Source: an uncultured Lachnospiraceae bacterium (GTDB taxonomy: Bacteria > Bacillota > Clostridia > Lachnospirales > Lachnospiraceae). Taken from it: a stretch of 64,000 nt of DNA. A program made the translations under genes and the position numbers. Position 1 is the stretch's first letter. Every line of letters starts with the position of its first letter. Shown here piece by piece: positions 25,381 through 33,270 of the stretch. The notes beneath the pieces were generated by a model, which saw only the letters and a program-made list of their open reading frames with translations, was not told the DNA's origin and did no database searches. Where the stretch lies: positions 124,001 to 188,000 of the forward strand of contig CATLHM010000001.1 of the NCBI GenBank assembly GCA_949949005.1. Reading direction: 5' to 3'.

Positions 25381-26205
25381 ATGTACCAGGACAAAAAACA
25401 GAAGCTGTTAAACAGGATGGAGCAGTACGCTGCACAGGATATAATGGTGGCCTTTTCCGGAGGGGTGGACAGCAGTCTGCTGTTAAAGCTGGCCTGTGAA
25501 GCCGCCGCCAGGACGGGAAAAAAGGTGTATGGGGTGACGGTACAGACCAGGCTTCATCCGCCGGGGGAGATCACGGAGGCGGAGAGGCTTTGCCGGGAGA
25601 TCGGCGCATGCCATATTGTGCTTTCCGTGGACGAACTAAGGGAAGCAGGGATCATGGATAATCCAACGGATCGCTGTTATCGCTGCAAAAAGCATTTGTT
25701 TCAGAAGATACTGGAGCGGGCCGCTTTTCTTGGGGTAAATGTTGTGCTAGAGGGAACCAATGAGGATGACCTTCACGTATACCGTCCCGGCATCCGGGCC
25801 CTGAAGGAGCTTGAGATCATCAGCCCCCTTGCGCAGGCAGGGCTGACAAAGGCAGAGGTCAGGGAGCTGGCAAAAGAGTATGGCCTTTCCGTAGCCTCAA
25901 AGCCTGCGGCTCCCTGCCTGGCTACCAGATTCCCTTATGGGACGTCCCTTACCTGTGAAAAGATGGAGCAGGTGGAAAAGGGGGAGGGTTTTCTTAAAAA
26001 GTTTGCCTTTCAAAACCTGCGCCTGCGTGTCCATCAGGATATTGCAAGGATTGAGGTACAGGGAACGGATTTTGAAAAGCTTATGGAGCATAGGGAGGAA
26101 ATTGTTTCTTATCTGAAAGGGCTGGGGTATCGCTATGTCACCTTGGATTTGGAGGGATTTCGCTCCGGGAGCATGGACGAGGCGTTGACAAATCCAATGT
26201 TTTAA
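25381..26205 (+). CDS. larE: Sulfur transferase LarE (pincer cofactor)
   Basis: LarE is a PP-loop ATPase that adds sulfur to the carboxylated nicotinate intermediate of the nickel-pincer cofactor. The PP-loop is VAFSGGVDSSLLLKLA. Cys179 in PCLATRFPYG corresponds to the sacrificial Cys of Lactobacillus LarE. Cys99 and Cys102 (RCYRCKK) give three cysteines in all, a set reported for LarE enzymes that carry a [4Fe-4S] cluster; that assignment is an inference. It starts behind AGGAGGAGCT. It is separated from larB-larC only by the decayed toxin-antitoxin pair. Confidence 0.85.
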   Translation: MYQDKKQKLLNRMEQYAAQDIMVAFSGGVDSSLLLKLACEAAARTGKKVYGVTVQTRLHPPGEITEAERLCREIGACHIVLSVDELREAGIMDNPTDRCYRCKKHLFQKILERAAFLGVNVVLEGTNEDDLHVYRPGIRALKELEIISPLAQAGLTKAEVRELAKEYGLSVASKPAAPCLATRFPYGTSLTCEKMEQVEKGEGFLKKFAFQNLRLRVHQDIARIEVQGTDFEKLMEHREEIVSYLKGLGYRYVTLDLEGFRSGSMDEALTNPMF

Positions 26206-26234
26206 GAACATAAAATCCTGACCGTGCTTTCGAT

Positions 26235-26828
26235 TTATGCTTGGTTGAGCTTCCTGATCACACGGCAGGGATTCCCCACTGCAAGAGAATTTTCCGGTAT
26301 GTCCTTAGTGACGACGCTTCCGGCACCGATCACGGCTCCCCTTCCGATGGTAACGCCAGGAAGCACAATCACGCCGCCGCCCAGCCAGCAGCCGTCTCCG
26401 ATTATGATGGGCAGTGCATAGGTACGGCAAAAATATTCCTCTGATTGGGGGTTCCAGTCCGGGGCAAGCCTTTCGGAGAGCTCCACGGGGTGGGTGGCCG
26501 TATAGAGCTGCACATTGGAGGCGATGAGCACATTGTCGCCGACGGTTATTTTATTGCAGTCCACGAAGGTACAGTTCATATTCACAGACACATTATTTCC
26601 GATATAAATGTTCCGCCCGTAATCGCAGATAAAGGGCAGTCCCACCGATACGTTTGTGCCGATGCTGCCAAACAACTGTTTCAGGATGCCGGTTTTTTCC
26701 TGTTTTTGTTCATAGGCAAGGGAGTTATACTCCTTTAAAAGTTCTCTCGCCTGAGTTTTGAAATCCAAAAAGATTTTGTCGTGGCAGTCATAATATTCTC
26801 CTGCCATGCATTTTTCAAGTTCGTTCAT
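26235..26828 (-). CDS. Maltose O-acetyltransferase-like hexapeptide protein
   Basis: A 197-residue left-handed beta-helix acetyltransferase of the LacA/Maa/NodL group, using acetyl-CoA to acetylate a sugar or similar small acceptor. It shows the N-terminal helical cap (MNELEKCMAGEYYDCHD), hexapeptide repeats, and the catalytic His region YTATHPVE, plus GGGVIVLPGVTIGRGAVIGAGSVV (shown as LPGVTIGRGAVIGAG). An upstream extension to 26930 lacks a ribosome-binding site; AAGGA before ATG 26828 fits better. It converges on larE. Confidence 0.82.
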   Translation of the reverse strand: MNELEKCMAGEYYDCHDKIFLDFKTQARELLKEYNSLAYEQKQEKTGILKQLFGSIGTNVSVGLPFICDYGRNIYIGNNVSVNMNCTFVDCNKITVGDNVLIASNVQLYTATHPVELSERLAPDWNPQSEEYFCRTYALPIIIGDGCWLGGGVIVLPGVTIGRGAVIGAGSVVTKDIPENSLAVGNPCRVIRKLNQA

Positions 26829-26932
26829 GAATAATCTTCCATCCTTTCCATCTTTCGCAAATCTTATGAAAAAATTGGAGAGCCCCTGGGACTGAATCTT
26901 ATGAGTCATCATGGGGCTATATAGGTACATTA

Positions 26933-27694
26933 TTATAAATTTTTGCTTTGAAGAATAAATACTTTCACTGTTTTTCCGTCCTTTTTTTGCTCTCTTGTAA
27001 ACGATTGTTTAAATGCTTCTGGGTTTTTTATAATTCCACTTTTATCGTATACGAAGAAATAAACAATATTTGCGCGATAATGGAAAGCATCTGCACCCAA
27101 CTCTTCTATTAGCTGCTTTTCGCTCATACTGTCACGTGTACATTTTGTTTCTATTATAAGATCGTACAGGTCCAGATAAAGATCTGCCCTCATTCCACCA
27201 TATCCATTGTCGCTATATACTTCCTGCCTTATGGTTGGGAATACTGGCAATAAAATTGAATATAACATTCTCTGTAAATCATACTCGTTGACAATCTGAA
27301 TTGAACTTAATACATCTAATGTCAGAGTGCCCCGTTTGTGTACAGGACTTTGGTACATTGCGTGGTAATACATGTAAAAGTTCTCCAGGATTTTTTCAAT
27401 CAGCAGCATCTCATTTTTGTTAGATATTTTGTTTTCGGAAATGGATAATTCTAAAGCCTGTATGGTATCTTCCAAAGATTTATTAAGTGTTATTATGGCA
27501 TCATTTTCAGAATATTCATTTTCGACATAATGCATTTTTACAGTTATTCTTTCTTGTTCCTCTTTTGAAAAGCCGGTCTCCTTCGCATAAGCTCGCACAT
27601 TGCTGCACCATAATTTATATCTGCTTTGTAATTGCTGTCTGTTAGAAATTTCTTTCAGTTCTTTTCCTTCTGAAATTAAAGCATCTATCTCCAT
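26933..27694 (-). CDS. PD-(D/E)XK nuclease-like partner of the AAA ATPase
   Basis: A 253-residue protein without a named family that I recognise. The N-terminal half is helical. The C-terminal half reads as a restriction-endonuclease fold, with RADLYLDLYDLIIETKC giving Asp171, Glu182 and Lys184 in the D...E-x-K arrangement, preceded by an Arg-Gln-Glu strand and followed by QLIEELGADAFHYR and IVYFFVYD. It starts inside the end of the ATPase gene (10-bp overlap) with AAAGGA upstream, so the two are translationally coupled. Low GC content and the pairing suggest a defence or mobile module; that role is inferred. Confidence 0.6.
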   Translation of the reverse strand: MEIDALISEGKELKEISNRQQLQSRYKLWCSNVRAYAKETGFSKEEQERITVKMHYVENEYSENDAIITLNKSLEDTIQALELSISENKISNKNEMLLIEKILENFYMYYHAMYQSPVHKRGTLTLDVLSSIQIVNEYDLQRMLYSILLPVFPTIRQEVYSDNGYGGMRADLYLDLYDLIIETKCTRDSMSEKQLIEELGADAFHYRANIVYFFVYDKSGIIKNPEAFKQSFTREQKKDGKTVKVFILQSKNL

Positions 27695-28869
27695 GGCCGA
27701 TCCTTTCCGACTCCCCATCTGATATAGAATAGAAACATATTGTCCAGTATATAGATAACATCATCTTTCCATTCCAGAACCTGATAAAGACTTCCCTGCT
27801 GCTCCAGCATTTTCTGCCAGCTTTTTAATGAATCTTTTACCTTCTGCTGTTTTATCATATTGTCGCTTATATTCTTTTTTATTCTTTCCATCAATTCATC
27901 AATACTTAATTCTATCAACGGGGGATTGTCTGCCAAAATCTTTAATATCAAGTCGTAAATATCCCGCTGACTTTTGTCTATTAGGGTATATTTCAATCTT
28001 TGCTGACCGCGTGTCGGCGGGCCTGCCTTTAACACTCGTACAACATCGGCATATGGCAAATTGATACAAGTAAATCGGCAACTTTCTTCAATAATAATCT
28101 CCGTAATTTTTTCTGTTGCTCCTGGCAGAAGACCTATATTGAGACAGATCGACTGCATCAACTGTGGCGAGTGTATGCTTTCCTCGGCCATTTTTAACAT
28201 AAGTTTTTCTTCTACGGTTATATTTAGCTCGGAGAACCCCTTGTTTGCGATTCGCACCAATTCCTCTTTTTCCCACGGCTCTATTTCTATAATGGAAACT
28301 CTTCCTGTCAAATCCGGGTTTAAACGAATAGCATCATCAGAACGATAGGGTAAAGAGATTACAACCGCTTTAAATCCGGAACGTATCACTTCCTTAAGCT
28401 GGCATGCGATATCATATTGTATTTCTGGCGGTGCATAGTGAAAATCATCCAAAACAAGAATTTTATGATACTCATTAAAATATTGAATCACTCTGTCCTT
28501 AGTGGCAAAGTAATCTTTGGTAATAATTGTGGATCTTTGTTCACTGTCAGAGATATCCGATGTTTCCTGACTAACCTTCGCTGTCATTGAAATACCGATT
28601 TTTTTCCCGATTCCAGACCAAAAATCATGCTCCTTGGAAAAATCATTTCCGGACATAGAAACCATATTTTCTCTTCCTATCACATTTTCACACAAGACGG
28701 TTTTCCCGATTTTGGATGGCCCTACAATATACGTAAGGTATCCTTCTATAGAAAGACTCTGTTTTAAACGTTCCTCATAGGTATACCTTGTTCCGCTGGA
28801 ATTTCTTGAAACGTATGTTCGTTGTGGATAAGTACCTGGTTTAAAAATGTCAGAAAAGCTTTTTTCCAT
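27685..28869 (-). CDS. AAA/STAND-like ATPase of a two-gene module
   Basis: A 394-residue P-loop ATPase. Walker A is GPSKIGKT (residues 50-57) and Walker B is ILVLDD (137-142) followed by FHYAPPEI. The sensor region is AVVISLPYRSDD, and a helical and winged-helix-like C-terminal half ends near YQVLEWKDDVIYILDNMFLFYIRW (YILDNMFLFYIRW). This resembles ATPases that sense a ligand and control a coupled effector. It is first in the operon (AAAGGGG before ATG 28869). Its partner is the PD-(D/E)XK protein immediately downstream. I cannot assign it to a published system. Confidence 0.6.
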   Translation of the reverse strand: MEKSFSDIFKPGTYPQRTYVSRNSSGTRYTYEERLKQSLSIEGYLTYIVGPSKIGKTVLCENVIGRENMVSMSGNDFSKEHDFWSGIGKKIGISMTAKVSQETSDISDSEQRSTIITKDYFATKDRVIQYFNEYHKILVLDDFHYAPPEIQYDIACQLKEVIRSGFKAVVISLPYRSDDAIRLNPDLTGRVSIIEIEPWEKEELVRIANKGFSELNITVEEKLMLKMAEESIHSPQLMQSICLNIGLLPGATEKITEIIIEESCRFTCINLPYADVVRVLKAGPPTRGQQRLKYTLIDKSQRDIYDLILKILADNPPLIELSIDELMERIKKNISDNMIKQQKVKDSLKSWQKMLEQQGSLYQVLEWKDDVIYILDNMFLFYIRWGVGKDRPWR

Positions 28870-28980
28870 AATAATACCCCTTTAATTAGCTTATACCCTT
28901 AATATAGCACATTTATGAACCTTTTCATACCTTTATATACTATTTTAGTTTTTTATTGTACCATATAGTTGCTGTTCACG

Positions 28981-29113
28981 GTGCCTTGCACTGTGCTGCA
29001 AGGCATCCGGCCAATAAAGTTACGGTTTCAGGCATCCAGCCCCTAGCCGGAGGCAACTTCTTAATGGGCTGGATGCGTTACAGTTTGCGGCCGGTTAGGC
29101 CGTGGACTGTAAC
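28981..29113. repeat. Triple-hairpin structured element
   Basis: Three consecutive inverted repeats: GTGCCTTGCA/TGCAAGGCAT (28981-29006), GCATCCAGCCC/GGGCTGGATGC (29032-29042 and 29066-29076), and GTTACAGT/ACTGTAAC with an inner CGGCC/GGCCG (29077-29113). It is much more GC-rich than its flanks. It may be a repeat element or a structured RNA. Confidence 0.5.
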
Positions 29114-29193
29114 ACCATATAACCGGACATGATACTATTAGAATTTGCCTGATGACATAAGATATAATTATGATAAATATAATAAATATTGAT

Positions 29194-29222
29194 TTTACTT
29201 ATGTTTGCGCCCGGGATATAAT
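29194..29222 (+). promoter_or_regulatory. Probable purA promoter
   Basis: TTTACT (29194-29199) and TATAAT (29217-29222) are 17 bp apart. A leader of about 115 nt would precede the purA ATG; no purine riboswitch is recognised in it. Confidence 0.5.
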
Positions 29223-29345
29223 GAAAATGTAGCGGATATTCTTATTAAATTTGCTGCCTGGGGACATGGAGGCACTTGTTGGTGGGAAAAGAAAAGCAAG
29301 CGCCGCGACAGGAAAAAGCACAGATCGAAAGGAGCATGAAAATAA

Positions 29346-30644
29346 ATGGTAAAAGCAGTGGTAGGCGCCAATTGGGGCGATGAAGGAAAAGGAAAGATTA
29401 CGGATATGCTGGCGCAGCAGGCGGACATTATTGTCCGTTTTCAGGGCGGAGCCAACGCGGGGCATACGATTGTAAATGATTACGGGAAATTTGCGCTGCA
29501 CACCCTTCCCTCAGGTGTGTTTTACAGTCACACCACCAGCGTGATCGGTAACGGTGTGGCCCTCAATATCCCGGTACTGTTCAATGAAATCAAGTCTATT
29601 ACGGAACGAAATGTGCCGATGCCCAAAATACTGGTGTCCGACAGGGCACAGATGGTAATGCCCTATCATATTTTGTTTGACCAGTATGAGGAGGAGCGGT
29701 TAGGCGGTAAGTCCTTTGGTTCCACCAAGTCGGGGATTGCCCCTTTTTATTCCGATAAATTTGCAAAGATCGGCTTCCAGGTCAGCGAGCTTTTTGACGA
29801 GGAGACTCTTAAGGAAAAGGTGGGGCGTATCTGCGAGCAGAAGAATGTGATGCTGGAGCATATGTATCACAAGCCTCTCATTGATTCGGCAGAGCTTTTG
29901 GAAACTCTGCATGAATATAAAAAAATGATAGCGCCCTATGTCTGCGATGTGTCTGCTTTTCTTGACAAGGCTCTTAAGGAGGGAAAGACGATTCTCTTAG
30001 AGGGCCAGCTCGGCACCTTGAAGGATCCGGATCACGGGATTTATCCTATGGTGACCTCTTCCTCCACTCTGGCGGCTTACGGTGCCATCGGCGCGGGGAT
30101 TCCTCCCTATGCGATCAGCCAGATCATTACGGTCTGCAAGGCTTATTCATCAGCGGTTGGGGCCGGGGCGTTCGTGTCGGAAATCTTTGGAGAGGAAGGG
30201 GATGAGCTGCGGCGCAGAGGAGGCGACGGCGGAGAGTTTGGCGCAACCACAGGGCGTCCCCGGCGGATGGGATGGTTTGACTGTGTGGCCTCCAAATATG
30301 GGTGCAGATTGCAGGGGACTACGGATGTGGCTTTTACCGTTCTGGATGTTTTGGGGTATCTGGATGAGATTCCCGTCTGTGTGGGCTATGAGATTGACGG
30401 GGAAGTGACCACAGACTTTCCGGTAACAGTGAAGCTGGAAAAGGCAAAGCCGGTTTTGAAAAAGCTTCCGGGATGGAAGTGCGATATCCGCCATATCAAA
30501 AAGTACGGGGATTTGCCGAAGGAGTGCCGCGATTATGTGGAGTTTATCGAAGGGCAGATCGGATTTCCCATCACCATGATTTCCAATGGGCCGGGAAGAG
30601 GAGACATTATTTACAGAGAAAGCCCGCTGAAAAAGATAAGTTAG
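29346..30644 (+). CDS. purA: Adenylosuccinate synthetase
   Basis: This enzyme joins IMP and aspartate using GTP, the first step from IMP to AMP. The P-loop GANWGDEGKGKITDMLAQQ and following RFQGGANAGHTIV are diagnostic. Other motifs are GTTKSGIAP-like GSTKSGIAPFYSDK, LLEGQLGT, TGRPRRMGWFDCV and the Arg/GTP region NGPGRGDIIYR. The 432 residues match the family. ATG 29346 is preceded by AAAGGAGC. It is followed 35 bp later by an MBL-fold hydrolase with its own ribosome-binding site. Confidence 0.92.
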   Translation: MVKAVVGANWGDEGKGKITDMLAQQADIIVRFQGGANAGHTIVNDYGKFALHTLPSGVFYSHTTSVIGNGVALNIPVLFNEIKSITERNVPMPKILVSDRAQMVMPYHILFDQYEEERLGGKSFGSTKSGIAPFYSDKFAKIGFQVSELFDEETLKEKVGRICEQKNVMLEHMYHKPLIDSAELLETLHEYKKMIAPYVCDVSAFLDKALKEGKTILLEGQLGTLKDPDHGIYPMVTSSSTLAAYGAIGAGIPPYAISQIITVCKAYSSAVGAGAFVSEIFGEEGDELRRRGGDGGEFGATTGRPRRMGWFDCVASKYGCRLQGTTDVAFTVLDVLGYLDEIPVCVGYEIDGEVTTDFPVTVKLEKAKPVLKKLPGWKCDIRHIKKYGDLPKECRDYVEFIEGQIGFPITMISNGPGRGDIIYRESPLKKIS

Positions 30645-30679
30645 AAAAAACGTGAATTTATGGAAAGGAAGAGAAGGAT

Positions 30680-31522
30680 ATGAAATTTTTTTCCAGTGAA
30701 GAGGTGGTACTTCCGCAGGGATGCGGCAAGCTTACCATGATAAGGAGCAAATCAGGCGAACTGATGTATCTGGCGGAGGGAAGTGAGAAGGCGGCGCTGA
30801 TGGACACCAGTATCGGCATAAGAGGGCTCAGAGCGTTGGTGGAGGAGCTGACGGATAAGCCTGTGACGGTGCTTATCTCTCACGGACATCCTGACCATGC
30901 CATGGGCGTGCCGGAATTTGAGACGGCCTATATGAACCACAGGGACATTCCCTCCTATCGGTCAATGGGCGACGTGAAGGAGCGGATGGATTATGCAGAG
31001 CTCTCCATCGGGCCGCAGGAGGGGGAGATACCAAAGGAGGATTACCTTCCCCTTGAACCGGATTATGCTTTTGAGGAACTGTCGGACGGCATGAGCTTTG
31101 ATCTGGGCGGGATGCATATCGATGTGTATGCGTTTCCCGGCCATACCAGGGGATGTATGGTGTTCCTTTTGCGGGAAGCAAGGATTTTGATTACAGGGGA
31201 TGCCTGCAATAATTCCACCTTTTTGTTTGACGAGAATTGCAGTACGGTTGCCGAGTACCGGGTTCAGGTGGAGAAGATCAAGGATGCCCTGGAGGGAAAG
31301 TATGACCGGGTTTTTGTCATGCATCAGGTGATGGAGGCAGCGCCGGATTTGCTTGCCCAGATGCTTTTGGTGTGTGATGATGTGCTGAACGGAAAATCGG
31401 ATGAGCTGCCCTTTACGTTTATGGGAAAGCAGGCAATGGTTGCCAAGAACCGCAATGAGAAGTGTGAGAGAGCGGATGGAGGATATGCGAATCTGGTGTA
31501 TAATCCGGAGCGGATTCGGTGA
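30680..31522 (+). CDS. Metallo-beta-lactamase-fold hydrolase
   Basis: A 280-residue cytoplasmic MBL-fold protein. The zinc motif LISHGHPDHAMG gives His68, His70, Asp72 and His73. FPGHTRGCMVFLL supplies the third metal His, and ILITGDACN the bridging Asp. The fold suggests glyoxalase II-like or lactonase-like hydrolysis, but the substrate is not evident. It begins behind AAGGAAGAGAAGG, 35 bp after purA, and may share its transcript. Confidence 0.75.
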   Translation: MKFFSSEEVVLPQGCGKLTMIRSKSGELMYLAEGSEKAALMDTSIGIRGLRALVEELTDKPVTVLISHGHPDHAMGVPEFETAYMNHRDIPSYRSMGDVKERMDYAELSIGPQEGEIPKEDYLPLEPDYAFEELSDGMSFDLGGMHIDVYAFPGHTRGCMVFLLREARILITGDACNNSTFLFDENCSTVAEYRVQVEKIKDALEGKYDRVFVMHQVMEAAPDLLAQMLLVCDDVLNGKSDELPFTFMGKQAMVAKNRNEKCERADGGYANLVYNPERIR

Positions 31523-31559
31523 AATGAACCCGGAGCAGTTTGACTGAGAGAGGGGCGAG

Positions 31560-31607
31560 ACTCCCTTCCCGGTGTGCAGTTAGTTTTGGGGCGGCCGGGG
31601 AGGGAGT
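31560..31607. terminator. Hairpin between convergent genes
   Basis: ACTCCCTTCCCGG (31560-31572) and CCGGGGAGGGAGT (31595-31607) form a 13-bp stem with one G-T pair. It lies between the MBL gene and the convergent DUF4143 gene. The T-tract is poor, so termination is plausible but not certain. Confidence 0.45.
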
Positions 31608-32896
31608 TAGAGATTACTGATGGCATATAAGGGCAAATTGCTCATCCACTCCTGCTGTCGATAATCAGACATGGAAGTTCTGACGGCATATTCCGGTTGA
31701 TACTTTTCACAGTAGCTTTTCAGGCTTTTGGCATGGAGATTTTCTTCCGCTTTTACCTCAAGGGGAACAATTTTGTTTTTTTTCTGGATTATAAAGTCTA
31801 TTTCCACGCGAGAGTTTGGAGGAGAAAAATAGTATGGCGTGTATTCGGTGGCGGAAATGAGCTGTTGATGGACGTATTGCTCTGTCAATGCCCCTTTAAA
31901 TTCTGTAAAAATAGTATTACCCTGAAGGATAGACTGTGCATCTAAGTCGCTCAGCGCACCCAGAAGCCCCACATCCAGCAAGAAAAGTTTAAATGCAGAA
32001 AACTCAATGTAGGCTTTTAAGGGCATTGCCGGTTTGCTCACACGGTATACCTTTTTGATCAGGCCACAGTCGGAAAGCCATTCAATTGCCAGTTCAAAAT
32101 CCTTCAACCGGCTTCCCTCCCTGATTTGACCAAAGAAAAATTTCTTGTTCTCTTTTGCCAACTGCATGGGAATAGAGTTCCAGATCATGCGAATGCGGGG
32201 AAGTTCGCCGGCAGAGGTGTGTTTGCTGAAATCATTTTCGTACAATTCAATAATCGTATTTTGAAGCCTGCGCACCTGAACATAATCTTTGTTGAGGGCA
32301 AAATGCTGGACAACCTCCGGCATGCCTCCTGTATAATAGTAATTTTTCAGCCAGTGAATCAGTCTGTTTTTAAAGGCGCTCATTAATTTGTAATCGCCTG
32401 ACAGGATCAAATCTGCAAGTCCTTTTTCTCCCATGGCTTCCAGGAATTCCAGATAGTTAAGGGGATGCAGTTCTAAAAGCTCGATTTTTCCAACTGGAAA
32501 GGAGACGCCTTCATGGATAGCCACTCCCAGAAGAGAACCAGCCACAACAATGGCATATTCGGGGGCGTTTTCATAGAAATATTTTAAGGAGGCAATTGCT
32601 TTTGGCGCTTCCTGTACTTCATCAAATATGATGAGTGTTTCGTCGGGGGTAACGGAAAGTCTTGCTTCTATATTGATTGCCATGAGGATTCGGTCAATAT
32701 CATAATCTTCTTCAAAAACCTGCTTCATTTTGGGATTGTTATCAAAATTAACATAGGCTGTTTTTTTAAAATAGAGTCTGCCAAATTCCCTCATAAGCCA
32801 GGTTTTCCCTACTTGACGGGCTCCTTTGAGCAATAAGGGCTTTCTGTCGGGTCTGTTTTTCCATGCAATCAGGTCATTCATTGCGTAGCGTATCAA
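31607..32896 (-). CDS. AAA ATPase with C-terminal DUF4143
   Basis: A 429-residue ATPase of the AAA_14/DUF4143 family, common in accessory regions of gut bacteria; the function is unknown. Walker A is LKGARQVGKTWLM, Walker B is LIIFDEVQEAPKAIASLKYF, and sensor motif VVAGSLLGVAIHE is typical. The C-terminal half includes FTEFKGALTEQYVHQQL and the nuclease-like RVEIDFIIQKKNKIVPLEVKAEE (EIDFIIQ, PLEVKAEE). I prefer the TTG start at 32896 (AGGAAAGG nine bases upstream) over ATG at 32881 or the open extension to 33025. Confidence 0.75.
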   Translation of the reverse strand: MIRYAMNDLIAWKNRPDRKPLLLKGARQVGKTWLMREFGRLYFKKTAYVNFDNNPKMKQVFEEDYDIDRILMAINIEARLSVTPDETLIIFDEVQEAPKAIASLKYFYENAPEYAIVVAGSLLGVAIHEGVSFPVGKIELLELHPLNYLEFLEAMGEKGLADLILSGDYKLMSAFKNRLIHWLKNYYYTGGMPEVVQHFALNKDYVQVRRLQNTIIELYENDFSKHTSAGELPRIRMIWNSIPMQLAKENKKFFFGQIREGSRLKDFELAIEWLSDCGLIKKVYRVSKPAMPLKAYIEFSAFKLFLLDVGLLGALSDLDAQSILQGNTIFTEFKGALTEQYVHQQLISATEYTPYYFSPPNSRVEIDFIIQKKNKIVPLEVKAEENLHAKSLKSYCEKYQPEYAVRTSMSDYRQQEWMSNLPLYAISNL

Positions 32897-32933
32897 GTCG
32901 TCATATCCTTTCCTGGGTAAAAAATGAGTTGTT

Positions 32934-32967
32934 ATAGTAAACGAGAAAATAATTTGTCGTTTACTAT
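32934..32967. repeat. AGTAAACGG palindrome, copy 3
   Basis: ATAGTAAACGAGAAA pairs with TTTGTCGTTTACTAT; it is the most symmetric of the three full copies. It lies about 40 bp upstream of the DUF4143 gene start. Confidence 0.65.
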
Positions 32968-33161
32968 TCGCTGAAACCGGCTGTCTGTTTCTATAAGGTA
33001 CAGAAATATTATATGCAATTGGCAAGTATTTTACAACAATTTTATTGATGAATATATCTAAGAATCTTACATTTTTATGTACGAATTTATTCCGATGATT
33101 ACCATTTTTAATAACGAAGATAAGGAGGTTTCCGTTCAGAAAACAAGGGCCAGTGTATCTT
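32968..33161. other. AT-rich non-coding spacer
   Basis: No gene is recognised between the DUF4143 ATPase and the NEW3 operon. The stretch is AT-rich and presumably holds the minus-strand promoter. A stray AAGGAGG near 33121 has no reading frame behind it. Confidence 0.5.
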
Positions 33162-33223
33162 TTTCACATTTCTTTCACTTTTTTCTCACAGGTTTATCAC
33201 AGAATTTCCATTTTTGTTTCACG
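33162..33223 (+). promoter_or_regulatory. 11-bp-period direct repeats, response-regulator-like site
   Basis: The heptamers TTTCACA, TTTCACT, TCTCACA, TATCACA, TTCCATT and TTTCACG start at 33162, 33173, 33184, 33195, 33206 and 33217, exactly 11 bp apart; the fifth is degenerate. This phasing places all on one DNA face and is typical of PhoP/PhoB/OmpR-type binding sites (Bacillus PhoP prefers TT-A/C/T-ACA repeats). It ends about 50 bp before the NEW3 gene. Confidence 0.6.
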
Positions 33224-33270
33224 ATTTTTGTTTAAACTTTTTGTAAATTCATACAGGAGGTTTTTACAAA

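Larger units (their letters stand above)
28870..29345. other. Non-coding gap between the ATPase module and purA
   Basis: This 476-bp divergent region has no credible gene. From left to right it holds an AT-rich stretch likely to contain the minus-strand ATPase promoter, a GC-rich multi-hairpin element (28981-29113, listed separately), an AT-rich segment, the probable purA promoter and its untranslated leader. Confidence 0.6.
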
